The translations under genes were made by a program, and so were the position numbers. A DNA stretch of 64,000 bases, taken from the NCBI GenBank assembly GCA_005281725.1, contig SSBO01000012.1:17470825-17534824 (forward strand), given 5' to 3'. Source of the stretch: Wuchereria bancrofti (Eukaryota > Nematoda > Chromadorea > Rhabditida > Onchocercidae). The notes under the pieces are model-generated. The model did no database searches, was not told the DNA's origin, and was given only the letters and a program-made list of their open reading frames with translations. This document shows positions 19,194-31,963 of this stretch, one piece after another; positions within the stretch are counted from its first letter, which is position 1, and each line of letters begins with the position of its first letter.

Positions 19194-22134
19194 ATGGAGG
19201 TTCAAGTGTTATTTCAAGCAGCTGCTCTTATCATACTTGTATTGAATGTTAAGGTATGTGATCCAGTAAGCCATCATAGTGAGTATTACGACAAAATTGC
19301 TCGTTTTAAAAATTAGTGAGTCATTCAAGTATGATGTAAGGAACCAGTATTCTTGCAATAATCCTTGTGAATCTTATTGTTGTAATTAACAAAATCAGGT
19401 CTCAGATGCATGTGCGGAGCAATTACAACGGTGTGCCATAATTACAGAAGAATATGAACGTCTCATACAAGAAAGCAAGCGTTCTGCATTCCAAAATTGT
19501 TTCACTAAACAAATGTAGGCTTCAAAATTCCTTTTTTTCAAGGTCTAGAACATGACTTCGAGTTATGTTTAGCATTATTTGAAAAGCTTACAATTTATAA
19601 CCTTTACCGCGGGCTTTTAATCATTAATTAACTATAGATGCAGTTATGAGCTGTCATTGTTCGAAAATTGTTTTGAACGGTCGATACGTGCAGTCCGAGC
19701 TTCATTCAACAGAGAGATTCAACAGATGAGATCCGACAATTTTGTCGACTCTGCAGATCGATATTTATCTGCCTTGGAAAACTGCTTTGATATTACTCAA
19801 GAATCAATACAGTTTCCGGATTTCAAACCTACTTTAATTGACGGTAACACAGGACAATTTTTAAGGTCAAATGTCGAGAAATTCACTTGAAATTAATACC
19901 CTCTCTAATCGAAAAATTATGACAATTTAATGGTGCTATGGAGAGGAAATGAATTGTTTGTTTCTTGTTATTGTTTATCAGAAATCATTTCTTCGTGAGG
20001 AATATTTCACTTTGCGCCTATTTTTTTTACTAAGGGAAGGTATAATTCAATTGCAGAAGATGCCATTTACGCTCGTACGATCTATAGCGTAGAATTTGCT
20101 GATTATCTTTGGGGATTACCTCAACTGGTTCCAACTTATCCATTTCTCGAAAACTCGGCTACATTGGTTTGCTTAATCAGAGTTGGTTATTGAGATTTCA
20201 AATGTATATCATTAGAGGGAATACTTACGAGAAGTTTACAAGATGCTAACGATATCAGGAACCTAAGAAGCAATAACAATATACTTTTAAAAGAATAAGG
20301 ATGGATTTATTTTGCACTGTAGAAATTTTAACACATTTTAACAATTGTTCTATGCCAAGAAGGATTCAACACAAATGTTCTTTCAAAATTAGGAGACTGT
20401 ACTTGTAGTTCTTGTAGGAGAAATCAGGACGAGTCTTTGGCAATGGCATTAATAGCTTTATCGATTCGGTGGATTTGAAACTGTATGTTATTTTTGAGAA
20501 ATCACTATTCTGCTGTTAATTTTTGAAAGTTTAGAACACTTCTGGAAATTCAGACTTATTCCATGAAATTTAGAAATAATGTAAATGACTCTTGTCTTCT
20601 GGAGGAAAATGAAATACAGTGTTATCGCCGACATCTTAGTAACAATAGATTTTATCAAGAGCTATTGATTGACAGAGATCGCGTTATCAGATCATGTATT
20701 CGCAGGTGAAAAAATTTCATTCTCCAATTTGTTACATCCTAATATGAAAATGCGGGCATGACTTTGTTACAACTATTTCCATAGAATTGAAAGTTTTTGG
20801 TCGGTATGTTAAACAAAAGAAGACAATTAAGATGGGATTATTAGCATATGGCTTAATGAACAAATTATTGATCCTAACTCAACGCTAACTTCGAATCAAC
20901 TCATTCCTTTGTATGAATCAGCAGTATTTTGTTCTGAAAATGATCAGCTTATCCTGTCCGTCCTTTGCATTCCGAGTTTAACGATTTCAAAATATTGAAA
21001 GTTAATTGATGAAATTTATTACGCGATTTAAGAACCGGAAGTATTACAGAAATGAAGAAATTAATTAGATCTCAAGTCATAACAAACATTTTTCTTAGTG
21101 TTCGTTTGCAAACACAATGTCACTCAACCGATGCTTCTCGGCTTCGAGCTTGCCTTTGTAGTGCTCGCGAGGAGTTTGAGAATCGTATCCAAGCTTCTAT
21201 ATTACAATGTGTTCGACAAAGTCATACGAATCATTTATATCGCGAACGTCAACAAGCACAGCGGCAGTGGTACGAGCAACAAAATGAACACTTCAATAAG
21301 CCTATCCTAAGTACCGGTAAGAAAGATCATTAAATTATGCAATTATGCAGCATAATTTCTGACAAGTGTTCCTTGAAACTTTGCTCCATACTTGCTGGAA
21401 TACGATAAAATGAGAGTCTCATAACAAAACTCACACAACACGTGTTCCACTATTTTTATGCTCTTAATTAATTCTAGAAGTTACTACTGTTTCACTATGA
21501 TCTAAGAAACTCTAACTCCCAATTATTCTAGCACTATTTATCACTATAATGTAAGCTGCACACTTTCTAAAAACAAGCAGATCCTCTCCGGTGTCAAGAA
21601 TTCCTGGCATCGTTTTGAACAAAAACAGTCTGTGACAGCATTATCTTTGACAATTTTTTGTTTTTCTTTTGCAATACTGCAGAATAGGTGATCAGCGGAA
21701 CATTTTTGAGATGTAATTGGTACCTTGAAATTACTATCATCATTGTTAGACATTAATAATTATTGTTTTATACATTACTGGCTGCACATGGACGGCTTAC
21801 AACTTGAAGGAAGATTCATAAACAATGATTCACAATGAGTCACCAAGCAGGCGTATCTCAGAAGGTTGCATTAAAAGTGCTGAACAATTTTTACAGTCTT
21901 CTAAGAGGTATTAAAATAGATAATTCAGCACCGTCCCCACCTTGCTATGAATTTTAAGATCTTATGTTTTTGAGTTTCCTATGATATTCAGGAACAATGC
22001 GGAACGGCCAATGTCTCTGCTCTTGTCCATATAACTGTGTGAATTTTATGGATCAGGAAAAACTAAAGCGACAAATGCAAACAGATCCCATAAACGGTCT
22101 ACAAACGGAAGGTCAAGGACAAATGGTATGCTAG
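19194..22134 (+). CDS. Secreted cysteine-rich protein, unrecognised family
   Basis: Eight exons join in consistent phase: 19194-19253, 19399-19514, 19638-19843, 20057-20074, 20393-20468, 20574-20705, 21099-21316 and 21992-22134. They total 969 bases, or 322 residues. The N-terminus is a hydrophobic signal peptide (MEVQVLFQAAALIILVL), so the protein is probably secreted. The mature part has about 20 cysteines, including a C-x-C-x2-C in exon 5 and C-x-C-x-C-x3-C in exon 8. The repeated E-N-C-F and Q-N-C-F pattern, with charged helix-like stretches between, suggests disulphide-linked helical repeats. I do not recognise the family. The gene converges on the endophilin gene. Exon 4 is only 18 bases and is the weakest part of the model. 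The decayed paralogue at 1123-3979 has lost splice sites exactly where this model places them, which supports the structure. Confidence 0.75.
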
Positions 22135-23475
22135 GAAAGATTCTTTGTTTCTCTTTGTACAGATAACAAACAACATTAGTACTGAAGTGAATGATGTGCT
22201 TCAACATACTTCAAACTTGCATATAAACTTCAAAAAGCGGAGCGACGATGATGGTAGCTGATAAGGAAATGAATCCCGATTTTAGACTTTCATATCAAAA
22301 ATTCTTGAGCTTTTAAATGTTGGATATTTTTGGTTTTATACAAAAATTAGCTCAAGATAAGATAGAGGAACCTATGCTTTTCTCCCAGGAAGTTTATATA
22401 AGTCACGATCTAAAAAATAAGATATCGATCATTTGCATATAACGTAAATTTAAACAAATATGCTTTGCAAATGTAATGTCGGAACAGAGAGAGATTATAA
22501 ATTAGGTTGATAAGTGCTTCCATATATTTCAGTATAATTTGGAGAGGTCTAAAAACGCAGCTTTAAAATTTGGTCCAGAATAAAGGAACTTTGAAATGCT
22601 GCAAGCGTTGACATTAAAGATACAGGAATGTCGCTGACACAACTCTGCGAATGCTGTTTTCACTTTCCTACCTTTGTGTTCAGGCAATTAAAAATAAAAA
22701 TTAATGGTAAATTTATATGAAAATGAACAACACAAAATGTAATCTTGTGCATAAGACACCAAATAAAAGTAAAAGAACATGGAAAAAAGCAGAAACCTCG
22801 AAAAAAAAACTAAACCAAAACATTATTAGATGAAGAAAAAGAAATAAATTAAGAAATTTCAGAGATATAACAGATGTCACATAGATTTCGCAATATAAAA
22901 TAATTTTTTGGCCCTCTCTATGCAACAAAGACATTCGTATGTTCATGTCCAAACTCAGTTAAACTAATTTTAAGCCAATTTAGTTTGGGCAACAGAATCA
23001 CCAAGCGATAAGGAGAAATGCATTTGAATGACCACAAAAGCACAGTAAAGAATAAAATGAATATAATAATGAATATACAATATGAAAACAACTAAATGAT
23101 TCCGGAAACAACAGTAATGATGCATAATGTTTTAGTTAAACAAGATAATTAAAAAAATACTGAATTTTTTTTTGAAGCAGTCAATCATAAAATGTGAACT
23201 AGGTTGAACTGCTATACAAGCAATCAAATTTTCATTTAAGGAACATGATAGTAGAATTAGTTAGTCCCAAGGTAAAAAATAAAGGTTCTCATCATAAAGC
23301 TTTATTTCTTCCTGAATTTTTCGGATTTCGGGTTTTCTAGAACTTTTGATTGCTGCTATGGAAATTAAAAAATGATTTTGACATCTATAAGAATGGATAA
23401 AAAGAAGCCTGAAGAAAAAATGAAATCAATCTCAAACACAAGTATACGAAATCTAGGTGGACAGACAAAATTCGT
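22135..23475. other. Intergenic between convergent genes
   Basis: No coding exon found. In particular no SH3-domain exon is visible on the minus strand, which bears on the endophilin-B-like gene that ends just beyond at 23476. The portion from about 22640 has no counterpart in the left duplicate. Confidence 0.5.
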
Positions 23476-26400
23476 TCATTCTGCATCGCTAGGATTGATA
23501 ATGTCTTTTGAAGCTGAAGTGGAACTAAATTGTAATACAGTTTGTTGTGTTGCTGGAACTGCTATCGTATTACCACCACTACCTGTGTTGCTGCTGGTGA
23601 CGGTGTAACCACTAAACAGTGCTACAACCAAACACAAGTGCGATATATACGATATCTAATTTGCTTAAAGAAAAAGAATACTCTAAATTGTAGGAGGAAA
23701 ACAGTAACATGAGTCGTAGCCTTATCCTTTCTTGATTTCTTTGAATGCAAATTGCCATTTTTTATAAAAAAGAGGTGAAAATAACCGCAAATATTTTTAA
23801 ATCTCCATTTGAAACAATAGAACGTTAAAATATCACGCAGCTAAGCCAATACGATCTTGGAACAACTATGCACAAATCAACTAAGATCATAATAATTTAT
23901 AAGAAGATAGTTGTATCGGTGTGTTCTCAGATTTGCAACACAACGATGCACTGAATAAGTGAGCATTCAGAAAAGCAAACCATGTATCAAAAATACTTCA
24001 AAGTTGAAAATATTCTTTCATCGTCCTCACTTTTCCTCTCCATTTTCTTACGCAGTAGCAGCTAGTAAGAATAACCAAAAAACAATAAATTTTCTATTAA
24101 AAAGATCACCCAGAAAGTTCACGCTGTAAATCAGCCATATGTTGGTGTGCAAGGGCATAAAATGACATCTGAGATTCGACGAAATCGCGTAAACACTTCA
24201 AATGGTTGTTCTGAAATCCCCAAAGAGTATGAAAACAAATGAGTTTGTACTTGCATTTCCTAAAAAACCGAATTTGAATATTCTACGACTGGGACATTTA
24301 CCAAAATATTCAGTTTTCTGATAAAATCGTGAAAATTTGCTTGATAAAAATTTTAACGTAAAAAAAAAAAACATATTTACGTGAGCGGTTTGTATTCCTT
24401 CAAGGAGTAGTTTTGTAATTTCTGCCTGTTTATCGAATTCCGCTTGTATCACACGTAAATCAGCTTCTGCCTGTATATAATAAAATTATTCGTTTGATAA
24501 AAATGATGCATGCAACAGCAAAGCAATTCTGCAACCAGAGAAACTGATTATAAATTGCATGTGTCCCATAGTCACAAAAAAACCATTATCTTAATAGATA
24601 GAATACATACATCATGTTCCTCACCATATGTATGAGTAAACTTATCTGACATATGCCAACCCAAGCAATCAAACTATTTCACAAAATTCAACTACAAATA
24701 GTTTATAAAACATGTACTACCAAAACAACTCTCTTTCAAAAATTCTATCGACATGAAGTTATACAATGATACATTCCTGCTAACCAGACCATTATGGCTT
24801 TACTTTATACTCCATCTTTTTTACGCGTGAATTAAATGACATATTGGATCTTTTTTTCATGTGAATTAAACGATACATTATTGGACATCCATTTTCTGAC
24901 ATAATTTTATGACATTACTTCACGAAATACTAACACAACAAAAGTCTCCACCATAATTACAGATACATTTAAAAACCATTATACACAGTAAAAAAAAAAA
25001 AAAACAGAAAGACCAGAAAGAAAAGAAACCTGTTCCGACGAAAAAGAACTTCCTAACTGTAAAAAAATAAACATAAAATAACAATTATTAAAATATAATA
25101 TTAGAATGATGAGATCTGACTCAAATTCTTTCTGCTTCCAATTGTAAATTACTGTCACAGAATTTAGATCTAAGACTGTCAGTGTTTAAATATAAGTACG
25201 TCCACTACCAAAAATAATTTTCTTTTGAAATCGCTACATAGTAAATTTTTTCTTAAAAATATATAACAGAGCCAATAAAACTGTAATCTCTGCAAAAAAT
25301 GAGCACTAGCGAAGAGTGCAAAACCTACATTGCCCTGTGCTTCTACTGACTTTGCTTTCCTTAATCGGCTTTTGGCCGCATCCAGATCCAAGCGCTTTGT
25401 ATTTAGAACTTTTCGTTCACGCTATAAAAATTAAGTTTAAAATGTAGACGAAATACCATGAATTTTTTGAAAACGTTAGTCAAAATAATTTACGTATGCA
25501 AATTTGATATGAAAAAACTTTAATAGTTTACGCTATATTACACAAAGTTTATCTAACGAGAACGTGAGCATGAGACTTTCAGAAGTAAAGCACCTGAATA
25601 GTTTTCATGTCACCCTCCAGGAACCGTCGTACTGGCAGAAGCGTATTGCTTGCACAACTGTTAATAAAGTCCCTTTCTCCCGCACCCAGTTTGAATTCTG
25701 CTTGAGCTATCTTCAACAAGGCACTTCCTAAAAAATTGTGGAATTATAAAATGAGTGCGTGCATTGCCAAAATCTGCATTGAATTCATCACGGACATCAA
25801 AACGAGACAGTTCTGCGCAAAGAATAAAAATAAAGTTAACAAACCGTTAAAAAATATTACGAACCCAGAAATATAAAAATGATAAATTCTATTTTCCCAA
25901 CTTCGTTCACATTTTTACAGCGCTTTCAAATTCCTCATATTACTAAGCGAATGTGCAGAACTCACTAACACAAAAAATAAATCTTTAATGATGCGATTCA
26001 GCGATCCAAGATTTTCAGTGACGATCAGTATGAAAGAACATAAAAAAATCAGCTTAGCAGCTTAAATCATGTGTGACACGAATAATAAGTGTATTCAAAG
26101 AAATTGTGTTTCTGTTTATGAATTCAAGAAACGAAATGAACAAATTTAAAAATCTCGCAGGAAAAAGACTTGGTAGTAAACCGATGTTACTTCCGGAATG
26201 AGTTTACGGGTAGTTTGGTCATGAATTTATGAATTTAATAAAACTTCACCATATGGAGTGCCTGCCCCGAACTCGTTACCAGCGTCGTTCATTGCTTGTG
26301 CCAACTGCTCCAAATTATTTAGACGACTTTCTTTGCGCAGTTCCAGTTTCTCGTAAAATACTTCCTCCATCCGAATTGCTGGAATACTGGTTAATATGAA

Positions 26401-27099
26401 ATTCCGCCCAACAAAGGAGTTTGTATATTAAACATCCTATATTAAAAGATTCGAAACCACCAACGCATAACTGGTAATATGTCGACCCGTAGGTAAGTAA
26501 AATACAAATTTCAGGCTAAGGAGATTTCAAAAGATTACTAGGGTTTGGCTGAAGATAACTTTCCATGGCAGAAAGTAATCGCTTCGTGTGCTCCTCTGTT
26601 TTATCTGCTCTTTGTAGCAAATTCTCGAAGTGTGCATCGAGCTCTGTCTTCTCAGCTTTCAGAAAAGTTTCTTCTGTCAACTACAATCAAAAAAGTTTAT
26701 TGCAAACAGCATAAAGTTATAGAAAAATAAAAAACGATGTAGTTTACTAAGAACAGAATAATACTTCACGATCGAGGACCATTTCTCGTGCTTATTATGC
26801 TATCCCCAGCCTAGCATAGCCTTTATCCTGGAAATATTTTTAGATAATATTTAGGACTAGCACACTAATCCAGGGAAATAAAAATTCTTCAGATAACTGT
26901 TGATTGAACTGTAGCTGCTGCGTATGCTACAGAAACTTTAAATTTATCAAGTTCTTTTACGAATTAAATTTTAATGTGGAAAATACCTACTACCCCAAGG
27001 AACATATATTTTTTTAATGTCACATGAATTACCCACCTGTTTGGCGCGACTGAAAAAGCCGCTGGCATCACTTGCAATTTTCTTAAAGTTGAAATCCAT
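23476..27099 (-). CDS. Endophilin-B-like N-BAR protein lacking an SH3 domain
   Basis: Minus-strand exons are 27099-27037, 26680-26539, 26378-26250, 25727-25594, 25421-25329, 24470-24381, 24210-24110 and 23611-23476. They total 888 bases, or 295 residues, all GT/AG and in phase. The N-terminus MDFNFKKIASDASGFFSRA matches the amphipathic helix 0 of endophilin B. The BAR domain follows: AEKTELDAHFENLL, YEKLELRKESRLNN, FGAGTPYG, RRFLEGDMKTI, LDLDAAKSRLRK, EFDKQAEITKLLLEGI and HLKCLRDFVESQMSFY. Endophilin B (SH3GLB1) bends and tubulates membranes and acts at Golgi, autophagic and mitochondrial membranes. Here the BAR domain is followed only by a 44-residue Ser/Thr/Gly-rich tail and a stop, where vertebrate proteins have a linker and SH3. 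An alternative 3' exon outside the scanned region cannot be excluded. Exons 1 and 2 are repeated at 28874-29470. Confidence 0.9.
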
Positions 27100-27119
27100 C
27101 GAGTATGAGGTACTGAACC
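27100..27119 (-). promoter_or_regulatory. Possible trans-splice acceptor before the endophilin-B-like start
   Basis: On the minus strand a CTTTCTTTTAAG tract ends 19 bases before the ATG, a spacing and pyrimidine-rich form typical of nematode spliced-leader acceptors. No spliced leader can be shown from genomic DNA alone. Confidence 0.35.
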
Positions 27120-27263
27120 TTAAAAGAAAGATTATAATCTTAATTAAAAAAACAGCAAATCGTGTGTGAATTATCTTTATGCATCATCAGTACAGTCACT
27201 TTCCCTTTCCTCTTGCATTTGGTTACAACTTTTAGTCTCAAGACATCAGTTTTGCAACTAATT

Positions 27264-27290
27264 CCTCTCTCTCTCTCTCTTTTTTTTTTT
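27264..27290. repeat. CT microsatellite followed by poly-T
   Basis: About eight CT units followed by ten T. The equivalent site in the redundant copy (about 29617-29628) has fewer CT units, consistent with an allelic length difference. Confidence 0.6.
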
Positions 27291-28869
27291 GATTCTTCTA
27301 TCCAGGGAACAAATTAACATTTTATTTACATTCATAAATGTAATGCCCCTAACATCAACATCCCCACATACTTGGCTCTACTCTCAATCCCCGTATAAAA
27401 TAGTTCATCCAAGCCCAAAAATCCATTCCACGAGTCAGACAGCCACCCGTGCAACTCCTGCACCTAAGAGGAACCAGCAACTCGCTCCACTACTCGGACA
27501 TATTGGTGCTACGTCGGTCTCCGGACATAGCGTAGTCGCTATGAAATAAGCTGATCTCACGGAAGGAAAGAAATCTATTGCAGTCGTTAAAGAGGATAAA
27601 ATTTCTCGGGATTTAGCAAATCAGATAGCATTTTGTGCCTTTAATTAGAGAATTCTTATAAGATTTAAACTGAAGCTTACTGCTAGGACATAAAGGATAA
27701 AGAGGGTTGCCAAAGCTGTGTAAAGAGGAAAGGATGAAGAAAATGATTACATAAGTGATGAACTTATTGTTTTTACCTAACTTTTTAATGAAAGGACATC
27801 TGGTTGACAACCACTGGTATATTAATTAGTTGTCTTTTATCAAGAAGTAGAAATCAAATTATATGTCTTTCAGACCAATACAAAATTAGTCAGCGATTTT
27901 CGAAACAGATCCATAAATCAAAGTCCCTGGAATTTGCATATTTATTATTCGTCCCATCTCGGCACAAGTTAGATACAATTCGTATCTTGAAGCCAAGATT
28001 CTTTTTCGATTTCTTTTTCGAATAGATAAATCGACTTTTACCTGCAAGAATTATCAGGCAATTTCAGTGCAGTGGAAGCAATGCTAGTGCTGCGGGAGAT
28101 AGCATATTACGAGTAGTGCTTGTTCTCGATGGTTTGTCGATAGATTATACTGATAATTCATTGGTGTAAGTATACCAAATGGCAGTTTTAATAATTTCTT
28201 AAAGTATGTCTCGATTTGAACACAGTAGATAACAAGGAGAACGGAGGAACTGAATGACAAAAAATGAGCAAGAAAAAGATGAATAGTGAACATCTCTGTT
28301 TCGCAACCTTATCAATACTGGCTAAAAACCACAAACATAAATGTGCAACACAAATATTACGCAAACATAGATGCTGAAGTGAATGTTTGTCGATATGTCA
28401 TCCAATGGTTGTTCACATATGGATGAGGCCAAAATAAGAAGGCAAGTGGTGAAGTAAGCGCTTTACTCATAGAGGTAAACTAACAAGCCTAGACGGAGTA
28501 GACTGCTACAATAATTCAGAGCAATAACCAAAATAATTAGGAGGATAACTACTTGGTCATTACTAAGACATGAAGAAGAGAAAACACAGGTGTGAAATAC
28601 GTGATTGAAATTTATAGATATAATGAATGCCATGTAGCACATAGAAAGATAAATGAGGAATTGAAGTTAAAATGATCAAAATGTTTACAAGTAGGTTTTA
28701 GCCAGTTTTTTTTTTTTTTGTTTACAACTTAAAAAAGTATAGATATGAAATGTAAGTTATATATGGTTTGAAAAGCACTCTCGAGAAAATATTATTTTAA
28801 GCTGAAAATTATGAGAGGTCATCGGAGATAGTATGCTCATTACTGCAATTCAAAATGAATGAATTTCTN

Positions 28870-31200
28870 CTACTAGGATTTGGCTGAAGATAACTTTCCA
28901 TACAGAAGTAATCGCTTCGAGTGCTCCTCTGTTTTATCTGCTCTTTGTAGCAAATTCTCGAAGNNNNNNNNNNNNNNTGTCTTCTCAGCTTTCAGAAAAG
29001 TTTCTTCTGTCAACTACAATCAAAAAAGCATAAAGTTATAGAAAAATAAAAAACAGCATAAAGTTATAGAAAAATCAAACAGTATAAAGTTATAGAAAAA
29101 TAAAAAACGATGTAATTTACTAAGAACAGAATAATACTTCACGATCGAGGACCATTTCTCGTGCTTATTATGCTATCCCCAGCCTAGCATAGCCTTTATC
29201 CTGGAAATATTTTTAGAGAATATTTAGGACTAGCACACTAATCCAGGGAAATAAAAATTCTTCAGATAACTGTTGATTGAACTGCAGCTGCTGCGTCTTA
29301 GTATGCTACAGAAACTTTAAATTTATCAAGTTCTTTTACGAATTAAATTTTAAAATACCTACTCCCCAAGGAACATATATTTTTTTTATATCACATGAAT
29401 TATCCACCTGTTTGGCGCGACTGAAAAAGCTGCTGGCATCACTTGCAATTTTCTTAAAGTTGAAATCCATCGAGTATGAGGTACTGAACCTTAAATTTTA
29501 ATTAAAAAAACAGTGTGTGAATTATCTTTATGCATCATCAGTACAGTCATTTTCCCTTTCCTCTTGCATTTGGTTACAACTTTTAGTCTCGAGACATCAG
29601 TTTTGCAACTAATTCCTCTCTCTTTTTTTGATTCTTCTATCCAGGTTAACATTTTATTTACATTCATAAATGTAATGCCCCTAACATCAACATCCCCACA
29701 TACCTGGCTCTACTCCCAATCCCCGTATAAAATAGTTCATCCAAGCCCAAAAATCCATTCCACGGGTCAGACAGCCACCCGTGCAACTCCTGCACCTAAG
29801 AGGAACCAGCAACTCACTCCACCACTCGGATATATTGGTGCTAAGTCGGTCTCCGGACATAGCGTAGTCGCTATGAAATAAGCTGATCTCACGGAAGGAA
29901 AGAAATCTATTGCAGTCGTTAAAGAGGATAAAATTTCTCGGGATTTAGCAAATCAGATAGCATTTTGTGCCTTTAATTAGAGAATTCTTATAAGATTTAA
30001 ACTGAAGCTTACTGCTAGGACATAAAGGATAAAGAGGGTTGCCAAAGCTGTGTAAAGAGGAAAGGATGAAGAAAATGATTACATAAGTGATGAACTTATT
30101 GTTTTTACCTAACTTTTTAATGAAAGGACATCTGGTTGACAACCACTGGCATATTAATTACTTGTCTTTTATCAAGAAGTAGAAATCAAATTATATGTCT
30201 TTCAGACCAATACAAAATTAGTCAGCGATTTTAGAAACAGATCCATAAATCAAAGTCCCTGGAATTTGCATATTTATTATTCGTCCCATTTCGGCACAAG
30301 TTAGATACAATTCGTATCTTGAAGCCAAGATTCTTTTTCGATTTCTCTTTCGAATAGATAAATCGACTTTTACCTGCAAGAATTATCAGGCAATTTCAGT
30401 GCAGTGGAAGCAATGCTAGTGCTGCGGGAGATAGCATATTACGAGTAGTGCTTGTTCTCGATGGTTTGTCGATAGATTATGCTGATAATTCATTGGTGCA
30501 AGTATACCAAATGGCAGTTTTAATAATTTCTTAAAGTATGTCTCGATTTGAACACAGTAGATAACAAGGAGAACGGAGGAACTGAATGACAAAAAATGAG
30601 CAAGAAAAAGATGAATAGTGAACATCTCTGTTTCGCAACCTTATCAATACTGGCTAAAAACCACAAACATAAATGTGCAACACAAATATTACGCAAACAT
30701 AGATGCTGAAGTGAATGTTTGTCGATATGTCATCCAATGGTTGTTCACATATGGATGAGGCCAAAATAAGAAGGCAAGTGGTGAAGTAAGCGCTTTACTC
30801 ATAGAGGTAAACTAACAAGCCTAGACGGAGTAGACTGCTACAATAATTCAGAGCAATAACCAAAATAATTAGGAGGATAACTACTTGGTCATTACTAAGA
30901 CATGAAGAAGAGAAAACACAGGTGTGAAATACGTGATTGAAATTTATAGATATAATGAATGCCATGTAGCACATAGAAAGATAAATGAGGAATTGAAGTT
31001 AAAATGATCAAAATGTTTACAAGTAGGTTTTAGCCAGTTTTTTTTTTTTTTGTTTACAACTTAAAAAAGTATAGATATGAAATGTAAGTTATATATGGTT
31101 TGAAAAGCACTCTCGAGAAAATATTATTTTAAGCTGAAAATTATGAGAGGTCATCGGAGATAGTATGCTCATTACTGCAATTCAAAATGAATGAATTTCT
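28870..31200. repeat. Redundant block, second copy
   Basis: Repeats 26536-28868 directly after a single N. It continues smoothly into the IFT80 upstream region at 31201, so this copy is the one connected to IFT80. A 14-N gap (28964-28977) replaces exactly 14 bases present in the first copy. Confidence 0.8.
28874..29470 (-). pseudogene. Duplicate of endophilin-B-like exons 1 and 2 (likely assembly redundancy)
   Basis: Exon 1 (29470-29408) is open and codes for the same helix-0 peptide as 27099-27037. Exon 2 (29013-28874) contains a 14-N gap and small indels relative to 26680-26539, so it cannot be read through. No further exons follow because the contig starts here. This is best read as the low-quality end of a contig covering the same gene, not a second gene. 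Confidence 0.7.
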
Positions 31201-31963
31201 TCCCTAATAATTCGCTCTGATCATTGAGAAAACAAAAGTCGCCCAATTGTGATAAACTGTGTTAATAGTAATAGAAATGAATTGTCATAAGGAAAAAAAA
31301 CAAAAACTTACAGTGATCTTTGTTAAATATGTGTTCAAACAAATTAGAATCAGAAGTAGGAATCTTTTGTTGTAAGTTAATAGTAACGGAAATGAATTGT
31401 AATAAAAACACACACACAAAATGAAGGGCAAGCAGAACAATTTTTCTGTTTCAATGTGTTGTTGGTTTAGCTTTGCATGCTATCATTTAAAATGTGTCAT
31501 CTTTGCTTGCAATTGATAGTTTCAGGCTTGACTCAAAAATAAGGCAGTGCGAAATCCTAATGAATTCTAAAAATAACAGTCTAAATGTTAGGTAATAACA
31601 AAGATATATATACTGCATCTGATTGATATCATAGAAGTCAGTTTAATGACAAACATTTAAGACTTTAACAAATGCATGCCTTGGGAGTTATCCTATTAAT
31701 TTTGGCTCAGAAACGTGTATGCAATTTTAAAATACTAAGAAGAGAAAGGTCAAAAGAAGAGGACATTGAGGAGGCTGTCTATCCAAATGTGAATTGTATT
31801 CTTATCTAGGTGATGTTTTTGTCTTTAAATAATCTAGCACTTGTTATCTCAGATGATTTCACTAATCCATTACTTCTTACCTAATGTGATTCCAAATAAG
31901 TCACTTTTCAGTTAGAGGAAGTAATTGCGCTCATAAATGATGCTATGTATAATTTTCTCTGTG

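Larger units (their letters stand above)
18080..26513. repeat. Segmental duplication, right (intact) copy
   Basis: Counterpart of 1-7889, containing an intact cysteine-rich secreted gene and an intact endophilin-B-like gene in convergent orientation. About 1.4 kb here (22.64-24.03 kb, including the final endophilin exon) is replaced by only about 0.2 kb in the left copy. Because that segment contains a needed exon, deletion in the left copy is more likely than insertion here. Confidence 0.85.
26536..28868. repeat. Redundant block, first copy
   Basis: This 2.33-kb stretch recurs at 28870-31200. The outer 1.25 kb is almost identical (a 65-residue ORF at 27613-27810 recurs unchanged). The part nearest the start, with endophilin exons 1-2, shows small indels. 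It ends at the N at 28869, which points to overlapping contig ends or two haplotypes joined in series. It includes the upstream region of the endophilin gene. Confidence 0.8.

Noticed and set aside
28874..29470. A third endophilin-B-like gene
   Set aside because: Only two exons, interrupted by Ns and beginning at a contig edge. The rest of the block is nearly identical to the neighbouring copy.
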